The translations under genes were made by a program, and so were the position numbers. Positions 46,801 through 58,700 of a stretch of DNA of 64,000 nucleotides are shown one piece after another. Position 1 is the first letter of the stretch. Each line of letters begins with the position of its first letter. Source of the stretch: Watersipora subatra (lineage: Eukaryota; Bryozoa; Gymnolaemata; Cheilostomatida; Watersiporidae); assembly GCF_963576615.1 (NCBI RefSeq), contig NC_088717.1, forward strand, positions 26,112,013 to 26,176,012, written 5' to 3'. The notes beneath the pieces are model-generated. The model searched no databases, had not been told where the DNA came from, and worked only from the letters and a program-made list of their open reading frames with translations.

Positions 46801-47548
46801 ATGTATACACCCAAATCAACATCAACCCATACAAACTCTACTTCAACTTGGTATCAAGCTTTGAGTGCAACTCATAACACTGCTTGTTACTTACCCGCTC
46901 ACCATTCTTATGGTTTTCTAACCCCACCTGTTCATAACAATGAGGTAAACAGTTCATCAAGAAAAGCAGGCTTGGAATACAAAGTACCAGAGTACAGGCC
47001 CGTACCTTCCTATTATGGAAGATGTTTTTACTTGAGGTGAGTTAACTAAACCACCTATTTTATATAACTTTTAAATTTTTGCTCAAATCGTGAGTTGGTC
47101 ATTTATCAACCCTCGTACATGATGTTTTAGTTTAAATTTTAGAAGATAAAATACATAGTTTCACTGTATCTTTTAATTATTTAGACAGAAGGAGTCTTGA
47201 GAAAGCCGCACTTATCTCTGGACCCAAAACTGTGTATGTAACACGCAATTGTAAGTACATTGATAAGTTTATATTTACACGAGTAATTTAAAGCATGTAT
47301 AGTTTGTAAAAATAGTCAAGTAAGATATCTAAAGGTTTTGATTTACTGGTACTTTGAAATAGTAAAGATCATTTAAAATCGTATTTCTAGTGTTAACCCA
47401 TTGTAAAGTTTTATACTATAGCATATATTGTCAAGTTGTTTATTGCTGTATATTTTATTCTACAGTAATACAAGTGGCAGAGGAGTTCACTGCTTCATTT
47501 AAAACTTTGTCCAAAATAAACATTTTAATTACAAGCCATAATAAGTAA
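46801..47548 (+). CDS. Small three-exon protein of unknown function (about 126 aa)
   Basis: Exons are 46801-47036, 47189-47250 and 47466-47548. Donors are GTGAGT and GTAAGT; acceptors are TTTAGACAG and TTCTACAG. The frame stays open through all joins (intron phases 2 and 1). Exon 1 starts MYTPKSTSTH, is rich in Ser/Thr/His/Asn and ends SYYGRCFYLR. Exon 2 encodes SLEKAALISGPKTVYVTRN. Exon 3 ends at TAA 47546-47548 and contains AATAAA at 47515-47520. There is no signal peptide or known domain. The end of exon 1 (KV-x-E-x-x-P, then GRC-x-Y before a phase-2 intron) weakly resembles the end of exon 1 in gene 1 (EVEDHYP, then GRCEY). Gene size and exon number are also similar, so distant kinship is possible. 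The paralogue at 37143 is frameshifted. The exon 3 assignment is the least certain. Confidence 0.5.
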
Positions 47549-48024
47549 TTATGAAAAACGCGTTGACTATTTTAATTGGTCAGCATGAGCAATTCTCTAT
47601 TTTAATGTGAACAAATATTTTAGATTTGGTTGCATTGAGTTCCTGATGGTCAGCAAAATTGATCTCTCACTAAGTATCCGGAGCATGACATACAGTGTTG
47701 TGCATATCAAATTCACTTTGGTTATCATGCTTTCTATTATGACAACTATGAATAAACAAAAGAACATTTAGTACAATAAAGTCTATTAGGGTTCTATGAA
47801 TTGAATGATGTAATGATATTAGGCAATAACAGTTTTGATTTCCAAAACCCTTGGAAACAGAAGCTTAGAATTCCCGATGTCTAACGTGAAAGCAGTCTAT
47901 TGATTGATATCAATGCATTCATAGAGCTATTTTATGCTGACTATGAAATACCTTACACAACACTCGGCTCGTTTGGGAGTTTAGCAAAGAAATCTGATTT
48001 TCTAACAGCTTCAAAAAGATGGAG

Positions 48025-48160
48025 TATAAAAAGTAGCAGTCTCAATTCGCTGACAACAATTGCTTCTTAGAATTATTCACAGTAGTACCTTTGCCAGTCT
48101 TGTCTACTGTGAGAGACCATCATGAATAATCATTATGATTATCACATAAAACTGTATAGC
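48025..48160 (+). pseudogene. Promoter and first-codon fragment, second copy
   Basis: TATA box 48025-48032 and ATG at 48122 (MNNHYDYHIKLY...), the paralogue of 38364-38492 at an offset of about 9665. The open frame continues into the SINE at 48161 and stops at about 48346. The SINE-derived residues show this is not a conserved protein. Confidence 0.45.
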
Positions 48161-48280
48161 GGGTCAGGTGGTGTAGTCACAATATGCTCTCCTTCTATCT
48201 GGCACTGCAAGTTTGAATCCTGTGGGAGACAAGTTTTTTTCCTAATGCTCTTAGGGTGGCTTCAGATGGATGCACAAACA
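48161..48280 (+). mobile_element. tRNA-derived SINE
   Basis: gggtcaggtggtgtagtcac is box-A-like; gtttgaatcc (48211-48220) is a good box B. The body ttcctaatgctcttaggg and tggcttcagatgga is shared with 34572-34708. Both 9.65-kb paralogues carry it at the same point, so it predates the duplication. Confidence 0.65.
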
Positions 48281-48359
48281 TGGTTCTTATTATGGTGTTT
48301 CTCAACTATCCGCACCAAATCTAGCGTTTTCATGAAATTCCTGTAATTCATAGTTGTAC

Positions 48360-48968
48360 ACATGATTGTTAGCTGTTAGCTGGTAGCACGCATGACTGTT
48401 AGCTGTTAGCTGGTAGCACACATTGCTGTTAGCTGTTAGCTGGTAGCACACATGGCTGTTAGCTGTTAGCTGGTAGCACACATGGCTGTTAGCTGTTAGC
48501 TGGTAGTACACATGGCTGTTAGCTGTTAGCTGGTAGCACACATGGCTGTTAGCTGGTAGCACGCATGACTGTTAGCTGTTAGCTGGTAGCACACATTGCT
48601 GTTAGCTGTTAGCTGGTAGCACACATGGCTGTTAGCTGTTAGCTGGTAGTACACATGGCTGTTAGCTGTTAGCTGGTAGCACACATGGCTGGTAGCTGGT
48701 AGCACACATTGCTGGTAGCTGGTAGCACACATAGCTGTTAGCTGTTAGCTGGTAGCACGCATGACTGTTAGCTGTTAGCTGGTAGCACACATTGCTGTTA
48801 GCTGTTAGCTGGTAGCACACATGGCTGTTAGCTGTTAGCTGGTAGCACACATGGCTGTTAGCTGTTAGCTGGTAGCACACACGGCTGTTAGCTGTTAGCT
48901 GGTAGCACACAAGGCTGTTAGCTGTTAGCTGGTAGCACACATGGCTGTTAGCTGGTAGCACACATTGT
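48360..48968. repeat. 30-bp minisatellite, copy 2
   Basis: Same 30-bp unit as 38617-39362, about 20 units, with an internal duplicated run of variants (acgcatgact then acacattgct at about 48390, 48560 and 48760). Copy number and variant order differ from copy 1. Confidence 0.92.
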
Positions 48969-50045
48969 GATTAGCTGGTAAGAAAGTTACAAAAGTTTTG
49001 ATTAATGATAAAGACTATTAGAGCGTTTCTTCATTATTCACCTCTATTTTTACCTACATATTTTACCTACTAAAAGTGTTAGACCATGTTTAGATAGCTG
49101 ACCTATTTATAACCATTTTAATAAATTGCTGCCAAATTATTTTATCTTTGTAAACTTTATTTTTGTAAGTAGAGTTGATTGAAGTTACTATATAGACCAA
49201 AATACTTTCAGCAAATGTGTGTCATATCTCTTTTGCAGCGCAGTAGTACAACGCAAGGTTTTTGACAGTTTATGGCAGCAACAGCAGCAATATGTTGTCT
49301 GCAGCACCACCTTAGAATTTGCTGCCTAAACTAATATTTCTCTGTTATTATCTGTAGAGAGCAAGTGTTATAATCAAGTAGAGAAGTTATGGCGGTATTT
49401 TAAGTCAACTCTGATATTGTTTTACCGAGTGTAGGGGTCATTGCATCATTAAGGTTTCAAATTTGAAATATGAGTTTAGGTGGGCGAGTATGAAGGAATG
49501 CAAGAACTACAATAGAATAACTCTTGTTTTATGAAGCGTGAACGAAGGATATTTAAAATTGTTTTATGATCTGGATAATTCATTCAGTCAATGCATGACT
49601 AAGAGAGGGTAGTTTCCAACATAGAAACACTGCCTGCTTTCCCTAGCATAGTCTTTGTTAACACAACAGCTGGGCACTTTGACATAGCCCTGTATGATCA
49701 TTTTAGCTAGAGCGTGTTAGCTGGATATTCCATTACGCTACTATAGGGTATGTTAGCACTAAATACCCACATCAATTACCTATCACCCCCTATAATTACC
49801 TAATAGCATTTAAAAGCTCTGTAATAGGAGTAGGATTGCATCATGCTCACTCATCTACATGTTCCAAACTCTAATGATTACCACTGAGCAAAGTTTACAT
49901 ATCATATTCACCTAGTAACTGTCTCTTCTCTCTAGGATAAAACATTCATTGCTTTCAGTTTACTTGTGAGTGATAAGGTAGTAATACAGCAAATTGTGGC
50001 TGTTCAGTTTACATATGAAATTCTAAAAAGGTGGCAACTAGAAGA
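48969..50045. other. Paralogous non-genic DNA
   Basis: About 48969-49700 corresponds to 39360-40790 without the insertion and the local duplication found there. From 49700 to 50045 no feature was recognised. Confidence 0.5.
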
Positions 50046-50220
50046 TAATGGTACTCTTATATGCTGTGGGTGACTAATGGTACTCTTATATGCTGTGGGT
50101 GACTAATGGTACTCTTATATGCTGTGGGTGACTAATGGTACTCTTATATGCTGTGGGTGACTAATGGTACTCTTATATGCTGTAGGTGACTAATGGTACT
50201 CTTATATGCTGTGGGTGACT
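50046..50220. repeat. 29-bp minisatellite, six copies
   Basis: Six nearly identical units containing ggtactcttatatgctgtg; one unit has taggtgact for tgggtgact. Very recent expansion; absent from the other block copies. Confidence 0.95.
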
Positions 50221-50449
50221 AATGAGTTATAAATAAGCAGTGTGAGTGCCATAGAATTGCTATTAATATCAGTAACTGCAAATCCAGTCTTTCACTTGTG
50301 ACTCCTTATGCTGAAGATAATGCTGTTGTTGACGAAACGGTTATGTAAAACCAAGTAACAACGTATATGCCTTTCGTGGTTTTGGCATTTTGGTGTAATA
50401 TAGACGACCAGAAGAAATTCAGAAAGTTTAGTGTCACACACTTCAGTGC

Positions 50450-52111
50450 TATGCATAAACTAATCTACCTCATCGTGATCAGTAACAATGACTGTTATTA
50501 AAGATTTTGAGGTGATAAGATTATCGCAGCTCGGCATATGCCAATCACTCTCGATATTAATTAGACCTCATCAAACGTAATAAATAAATCATACATGTAG
50601 CTAGTAGGAAGCCTGCTATCGCATGAAAACACTGCTTTCTCTACACAATCGGAATAACAATAGCAAAGATCAATCAAGCCAAATTATATATTGACATGTA
50701 TTGATTTAATATACAAGTCAAATAATTTTGTTATTTTAGAATACGCTAGACATTATTTTGATTGTGCCTGCGTTCAAAGGATGATGGATTTCACCTTTTC
50801 ATCTATCATCTGTTTTGGTATAGTCATGACTGCTTCAAAAGGAAGTCCTTGTAATCTTAGCCTTCTGACTGTTTGCTATTAATTATGTTTATCTGGCTAT
50901 ATCATGAGGCTGTTAAGTCAGCCTGTCCATAAAGCAAAGCCTCTCACATGATGGTAAAAAATGCAGCATTTACCTATTCAAGGCACCAGCTCTTGGTAAA
51001 CACCCTATCAAAATGAAGTCTTTGTAATCTTTGCCTTTTTACTGTTTTCTATTAATTATGTCCATCATTGCAACATAATGAGGCTGTCAAGTCAGCCTTC
51101 CCATAATGCAAAGCGTCTCACATGTCTGTCAAAAATGATCTTTAGCTTTGTTAGTAATATGTATGACTTCCATTAAAGAGCTCTGCTAACTGAAAGGGAA
51201 ACCAACTATTGAACTCATATCCAAGTAACTAGTATTTACCTGTTCAAGACACTAGCTCACCCCTGCTGTAAATAGATTTATATGGCCGTGTTATCTTACT
51301 GGCTTAGCAGTAACAGCAATAGCAATAGGAATAACATTATGACATCATTTGATAAATGCATTGCAGCATTGAGAACAATTACATAGAGCTTTTCAAGCAG
51401 CAGGTGGTTTAGACAAAATGATTAATCGCTGAACTGCAGGGTTATTGTTAATATTTTGGCCATGAAAGTGGTCAAGTAGCTCTATGTTACCCAGTTAATT
51501 TTAATAAGAGCCCATTGGCTTGGCTACTTTAGTCTCTACCTAAATAAAACCTATGCACCAAAATCAAACTGCAGCCAAATTCGAAGAATTAATTTTAAAA
51601 GGACACAACTACTAGATACAGTTTAATACTCCTGTTATGGTGAAGTGCAAAAACCAGCATTCTGTAAGTTTCACATAATATTTTTCTGGCTTTGAGTCAG
51701 ATGTGTAGGACTGAGTTGGATCAGAATCAGCTGTGACGTTTAGTATTTTAAAACAGTCACATCATCTGCTATGCATGTTATTTTCATGTTTATAGTTTAC
51801 ACGTCAACCATCAACTTAACACTTTAAAATATGACGTTGGTAAATAACTTTTAACATGCTTTTTAAAGATAAGGTGTAAACAACTCCAATTTTTTGCGTT
51901 ATATTTTTAATGACTTTATTTTTAGTTAGAAACTATGCAAAGTTTCATAACTAAAACTTGTTATCACAATTCGGAATTTACGTTTGGAATTTCCAATCTT
52001 CCATTTAATTTCTTAGTGATCTCTGATGCAGAGTTGACTAACGTAAAGTCAATCATAAATTATTTAGTTTGTGTTGCTTTTAGCTACGCTAAATAATATT
52101 TGCAGTATACA
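50450..52111. repeat. Segmental block A, copy 3
   Basis: Collinear with 40795-42480, including the ~185-bp internal duplicate and gaattaattttaaaa stretches. No gene is supported. Confidence 0.75.
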
Positions 52112-52230
52112 AATTGTATCAGTAGATATGAAGTAGTATATCAGTAGATACAAAGTAGTATAACAGTAAGTATTATATGTAGTAAATCAGTGGTTAGTAA
52201 GTAGTATATCAGTAGATATGTGTGGTTAAA
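52112..52230. repeat. Remnant of the 22-bp satellite
   Basis: About five units (tatcagtagata, agtagtatatcag) at the place where block copy 2 has the 2.1-kb array. The last units match the last units of that array (aaatcagtggttagtaagta). Confidence 0.85.
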
Positions 52231-53000
52231 TGCTAGTATTTACTAGAGTCTACAGTCTGTGTAAAAGTAATTACCGGTAACAGCTAGCTCACTGCTCACT
52301 AGTATTATTATTGTTATCACCAATCTAGCTTCTGTAGAGATAATATAACCAAGGATATGTTTTCAGTAAATGAAGTTGTTTTGCCTTCTATAAAGAACTA
52401 ACATAATATAAATTTAACAATGTTATTTTTACTTGACTCTATGCTATACAATATATATGTATAAAATATTCAATGTCGTTTCTAAAAATATCTATAATAA
52501 AATATGATAGTTGAATTATATATTACACTACAAACTTTGTAAAGTACTAGGAATAGGATAAACTGAGATTATTGTAGAAGTAAACTCTCTCCTATTAAAC
52601 AGCTCCTATTATTTATAAGCAAAGATTGTTAAACTTTGGCCTGTCATATAATTGTTTACTAGATGATCAAAGGAATTTATTGATTATGAGATGCTCTCTT
52701 GTGTTTCTATATTGATTCAGCTAACAAGTCAGGGCAATGATAATATGGATTTTACTGCTTAAGATGGAATCTCAAGCAGGAAATAGAAACTAGATAGAAG
52801 TCTTTTAGAATATTCTAGAAGCAATGCAGTTGTGCTGACTTACATAAAGTTTTGTATAGTCTGGTTATTTAGTCAAATGTTTCCTGTAGTGATTTGGAGT
52901 CTAATTAAAGAGCTGCATTTGGTCTATTTAAACATATTTTGTTTTATTGGTGTATTTCCAACACTCTTATTATAGACAGTATCTGATACTGCAACAAGTG
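52231..53000. repeat. Segmental block continuation, copy 3
   Basis: Matches 44650-45300 (agctaacaagtcaggg, aagatggaat, attctagaagcaatgcag, tttggtgtatttccaa-like). No gene is seen. Confidence 0.65.
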
Positions 53001-54790
53001 GCACCTGTGACAAGTGGCAACAAGTGGCACCCGTGACGGTGGTATGCAGCACTGTGTCAGGGTCAGAGGGTCATTTGTAACATGCAGCATTTATTGTAGT
53101 AATAAGCAGCATCTAGAATAAGTAGCACAAGGGAATCAAAACATGCCTCTTGCTACTATCAGTTCACTGTGAATGACATCAGTTGAACCTTGGGGTCAGC
53201 TCAGGTTTTTACGTCAACTTGAACATACTCATAAGGGTCACACCAAAGCCAAAACGAACTAAACCACTAAAAACGACGCTGGTGTCAGTTGTAAACTCTT
53301 TGGGCAAAGACATTTCTGGCCGAAATGAACCATTTCGGTCCTGCTCGATATTTTGTGGCCAAACCCTCGCTCTCATTGGCTAGTTAAAATTCTAGCGAGC
53401 ATGCGTCACATTTTTCCTTATGTGTGTTAGCAAAATTAAAAAAGAAATAGGACGATCTTTTTATTTCGTTAATTAAACAACATGAAGCAATTTACGACAA
53501 GGCTCCCCCAAACTAAATCAAAAAAGATGGTGTCATTTACAATATTTGATCCTTCATTTCGAATGTAATGAAAACACCAAACTATATGGAACTCGTAGGT
53601 AAATAAGTAAAGTAATCAAAAGACGACATCCATTGCCGTATGATAATATATTGTAAAAGGATTTTGCCGGGCTTTACTCAGGCACAATATAGCTTGTGAT
53701 TGTGTTGCATAAATGTAAGAGAATGGGTGTAGTTTACTTTCATGTAGAATAGAAGTAGATATGTAGAAGTAATATGTCATTCTCATCCTGATGAAGAATC
53801 GTTGACTGATTCATTTATGTAAAACCACAATACTATGATAAAGACTGTTTTTGTTTGTTATGTACTCAGCATAAAAAAACATTCATATGTTAACCAAAAA
53901 ATTTAAATTTGTTTATGGGAAGGATTGGCAAAATCTTTGTATTGATTGATTTGTTTTGAGCAGCTCAATGATCTTCTGGTAAATCTGCTGCGTAATTATT
54001 ATTAATACTTGTTCCTCAAAGTTTTTTGCTTACAATAGAAATATTTAGCTCAAATACATAAAAACTACCAATGAAACAGTGCCTTGTATCTATGCGTATG
54101 GTATCTAGGAAGTGAAGTGACTTTGGATATCGTTTGACATGTGGCTTAGCCGAACCGAACCAAAACAACCTCCGAACTGAACCAAACCTAAGTCGGTTCA
54201 GCAATCGTGTGACCACGGTTTTACTGTGTCCCTGGAAACCAATTTAAAATTCATGTTATAGCTGGTCTTGTCCTACAAAACTAGCCAGTCATATGCTGTA
54301 AATCTTAATATTACACAATCATAAAGCTCTTGAACACTTGTACCTTCATAGACTGTCTATCAGGTCAATGATAACCTTTTAATTGGATTAAGAACCACAG
54401 GCCATAGCTCCCCAATCTCATCTATGCTGAACTGCTGTTTGCTCACTTGTCAGTTTAACCCTTCAGATTATTTTCAAGTGGGTCGTAAAACTTGAGTTTG
54501 AGACAACTCTAATCAGAGCTTAAAGCTTTGAAGCTGTCTAGGGGGTCTTTTCTTATCAAGACTATGTATGTGTTAAAAAAACTTCATAGCAAATTTGAAA
54601 AGTGATATGCAAATGTAGCAATTTAAAATGAACTATGATACTACAACATCAAATATTTCAACTCAATAGGTATTGTGTCAACTCAGCAGCAAATACAACA
54701 TCTCAATAATAAATATTTCGATTCAATAGCAATTATCTCACTAAAATATAAATGCGTCTCTCTCCGTAGTAGTGAATGACTATTATTGTA
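53001..54790. other. Unique insertion-like segment in block copy 3
   Basis: The block sequence breaks after attatagacag. The following DNA holds short caagtggcac repeats and a GC-richer stretch (about 53160-53410). A second related stretch with gaaccgaaccaaaac words lies at 54150-54200. The block resumes near 54850 by repeating landmarks already present at 52600-52930. No terminal inverted repeats or gene were recognised. Confidence 0.4.
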
Positions 54791-54792
54791 TT

Positions 54793-54838
54793 TAAACAAA
54801 GATTGCCAGACTTTGCCAAGTCTGGCAATCTTTGTTTA
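54793..54838. repeat. Perfect 21-bp-arm palindrome
   Basis: 54793-54813 and 54818-54838 are exact reverse complements around a tgcc loop. It marks the place where the block sequence restarts. Confidence 0.95.
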
Positions 54839-54849
54839 CCAATAATGTC

Positions 54850-57240
54850 TGACAAGTCTTGTCTGCCAAGTCATATCATTGTTTAATAAATTAGCTCTTA
54901 AATATATTGATTATGAGATACTCTTTAGCTTTCATATATTCAGCTAACAAGTCAGGGATAGCTTATGCATTTTCCCGCTTCAGATGGAATTCCTAGCATC
55001 AAGGGAAAACTATATAAGTGTATTTAAGAATATTCTAGAAGCAATGCAGAAGATCTGGCTCACATAACGTTCTGTATAATCTGATCACTTAACTATCTAA
55101 TTACTGTAGTGATTTGGAGTTTGATGAAAGAGCTGGATATGATTTACTTAGACATGTCTTGTATTGCTGGTGTACACTGTATTTCCTTCATGATCATAAT
55201 AGGCAGCACTCATGAGTACAACAAGTTGCAGTAGACTTGGTCTTAGGTTTAGTCATGACAGAAGGCATTCTGCTGCAAATTTTAACTTTATTGAAATGAT
55301 GTTTTTACATCAATTGGAGACTCAAAATAGCAGACTCAACTGGCAGCAGTTTTAGAAAGACTCTGCTAATCTGTATATCCTAGTAAACCAGATAATATTA
55401 GGTGTGACTGTTGGTTGTTATAATACCTGCTTAAGACAAGGTACTTATCTGTATAAAACTCTATTCTTTTATTCTTATGTTGGAATGACTTGAGGCATTT
55501 GAAGTAAGACAATTGATAATTTCCATCATTAATAGAAATTCTGACTTAAGCTAGATTATATATACATGTAATGGTCAACAGTGGTAACTTATTCTTACAA
55601 TATGGATAATTTGGTCAGTTACTTAAATTTCCAGAGACAGCAAAATGAATTATCTAAGAGCACTGTGTAAATGAGTAAAATTTAGTATCTGGCTTTCTAT
55701 GAATAAAACTTTACAGAAAGAACTTGCCCTGATTTGCAAAAAATTGTAGGTGAAATATTTCATAGACTGGCTCAAAAACTAAATTATAAAACTATAAATT
55801 GACTGCTTTATATGAAAATATTTTTTTTATTACTAAATTACGCATTCTCAGAAATTTATTTATAGTCAATTTTTGCTTAACAGTAAAGCATGCCTTCAAG
55901 GTGATGACAAAAAACTTGAAACTTTCCACTTTTTTATTTTTGTAAACAGATTATTACTTGTAACAATGTTAAAATAAGATGAATGCAAATATTATCAACT
56001 TAAACCAGATTACTGCATTTCAGTCATTCTAGAATTACTGTAAAAGATTTGAACTAAAATTTCTCACAATTTTTGAAGCAAATGTTGTTTTTTTGCAGTT
56101 TAAATTATATTTAAAGCCTATTTTAAACGTGTTTAAAATTAAAGCAGCGTGTATACAATCAATATAATGTATGAAAGCATTTGGTTCCATATGACATTAT
56201 TTTAGATGTGAAGTTTCACCTTGCTGACTCAAAGTAGATGTGTTACAAGTCGATGTTTTGCTTTACGTTGATCATGCCAAGAGTTAGTTGGCAAGTTCAT
56301 GTCAACCCGCTATTAATATACAAATGTTTAAGTTTATCATCTTATGTTGTAGTCTGATTGCTATAAAGACTCGTAGTAGAAAAAGAGAAAGATCAGAAAA
56401 TATTTTATCATGATTGTATTTAACCATATTTCAAAAGAAATAATAAAATAAATTCATTTTTATCAATATGTCTTTTTGTTTTAACTCTTAGCAGGTGTTT
56501 CCTGATACATGTTGATACAAAAGTTTTGTGCATTGAAGAATGATTAACACGCCATGTGTTTTTTTTTATAGATACCAAACAATTTTGTCTCAATTGTGAA
56601 ATGTTCTAAAAGTTTAATGAAGGGAAATCCACTTAGGTATGAAATCATACTACAGCTAAGAGAAATCAAAAGATCACATAGCCATAATCATATGAGCGCT
56701 GATAAAAATCTAGAAGGCTTTAACATCATATTCAGAAAATAAAAACAGACAATTGTGCGCTAAAATTTTTATCTTCCCATTAACGGTGCCAAGACTAACT
56801 TACAGAGATTATAGAAGTAGATGGACGGAGTACCATTACAGTTTTAAGGTTGACCTTAACCTTCAACACTCATAATTTATGATTTTCTCATTGTCTCAGA
56901 TAATCCCATTTAGTAGACATGACCAGATAACTCCAACAGCTTGTATGACTACGAATCTGGTAGTCAAGAACCACAGTAGTTAATGATGCTTTATAACCTG
57001 TTTAAATATGACCTTACAGAAAGTTTAGTGATCTTATCAGAAAGTATTTGAATTATTGCATCATTAGCGACTGTTTTTGGTGTCTAAAATGATATGACTG
57101 CCAAAATGTTAGAAGATTAAAATCAACAAAATTTGATCAATGTTAATACGATCAAAGTCAACCAAGTACGATGGTGTCTATATTTAGAAAGAGACCGACA
57201 GAGTAGAGACAATATCAATAATGAGAGAGAAAGCCAGCCG
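54850..57240. repeat. Segmental block C, copy 1 (alternative right half)
   Basis: Starts like blocks at 45000 and 52600. After about 56200 it diverges from the gene-bearing block and instead matches 59540-60285. No copy of the 46801 gene is present. A conserved exon-like acceptor (tttttttttatag, then accaaacaattttg) occurs near 56570 and near 59910, but only a dozen codons follow before a stop. Confidence 0.65.
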
Positions 57241-57249
57241 AGCAACTAG

Positions 57250-57612
57250 TGAAGACATTTCGGCACGTATTCTAGAAGCAATGCGGTTATGCTGACTCAC
57301 ATAATGTTCTGTACAATCTGATACTTAGCTAATTGGTCCCGGTAGTGATTCAGAGTTTGATGAAAGAACTGGATATGATTTGCTTAGACAAGTTTAGTAT
57401 TCCTTGTGTACACCGTATTTCCAACATGATCATAATAGGCAGCACTCATGAGTACAACAACTTACAGTAGACTTGGTCTGAAGTTTAGTTATGACAGAAG
57501 GCATTCTGCTGCAAATTGTATTTTTATTGAAATGATGTTTTCTGAAAAATCAGAGACTCAAAATAGCTGACTCAACTGGCAACAGTTTCACATAGACTCT
57601 GCTAATCTGTAT
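57250..57612. repeat. Partial block fragment
   Basis: Repeats attctagaagcaatgcgg, aggcagcactcatgagtac and tctgtatatcct from 55026-55385, then jumps to the start of block A copy 4. A duplication junction lies near 57610. Confidence 0.65.
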
Positions 57613-58700
57613 ATCCTAAATAAAGCAGATAAAGATTTTGAAGTGATAAGATTATCACAGCTCAGCATATGTCAATCACTCTTAATATTAATCACACCAT
57701 ATCAGATGTAATCAATAAATCATAGCTAGTAGGAAAGCATGCTATAGCATGAAAACACTGCTCTTTCTGCACAATCAAAATAAAAACAGCAAAGATCAAT
57801 CAAGCCAAACTATATATTGGCATATATTGATTTAATATACAAGTCAAATAGTTCTATTATTTTAGACTATGCTAAACATATTTTTGATTGTGCTTGAGCT
57901 TAAAGGATGATAAATTTCATTTTTTCATCTATCCTCTGTTTTGGTAGTCAAGACTGCTTCAAAATGATGTCCTTGTAATCTTAGCTTTCTGACTGCATGC
58001 TATTAATTATGTTCATCTGGCTATATCATGAGGCTGTTATGTCAGCTTTCCTATGAAGCAAAACGTCTCACATAACGGTCAAAAATGCAACGTTTGCCTG
58101 TTCAAAGCACTAGTTCTTGGTAAACACCCTATCAAAATGAAGTTCATGAAATCTTAGCTTTTTGACTGTTTGCTACTAATTATGTCTATCATGGCAATAT
58201 AATGAGGCTGTCAAGTCAGCCTTCCGAAAATGCAAAACGAGTCAGATGTCAGTCAAAAATGATCTGTAGTTTTGTTAGTAATATGTATGACTTCCATTGA
58301 AGAGCCCTGCTAACTGAAAGGGAAACCAACTATTGAACTCATATCCAATCAACCAGTATTTACCTGTTCAAGACACTAGCTCACCCCTGCTGTAAATAGA
58401 TTTAAATGGCTGTGTTATTTTACTGGCTTAATAGCATTAACAACAATAGCAATAGGAATAACATTATGACATCATTTGATAAATACAATGCAACATTGAG
58501 AACAATTGCATACAGCTTTTCATGCCGTGGGCGGTTTAGACAGAATTATTAATCACTGCACTGCAGGATTATTGTCAATATTTTGGCCATGAAATTGGTT
58601 AAATAGCTCTACGTCACCCAGTTATTTTTAACAAGAGCTCATTGGTTTGGCTACTTTCGTCTCTACCTAAACGAAACCTATGCACCAAAATCAAACTGCA
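57613..58700. repeat. Segmental block A, copy 4
   Basis: Collinear with copies 2 and 3, ending at caaactgcagccaaattcga. It has no 22-bp satellite. No gene is supported. Confidence 0.75.

Noticed and set aside
48122..48346. 74-codon ORF starting MNNHYDYH as a new cysteine-containing protein
   Set aside because: Apart from the first 13 codons it is the translation of a tRNA-derived SINE; the apparent HCKF similarity to gene 2 comes from the SINE box B region.
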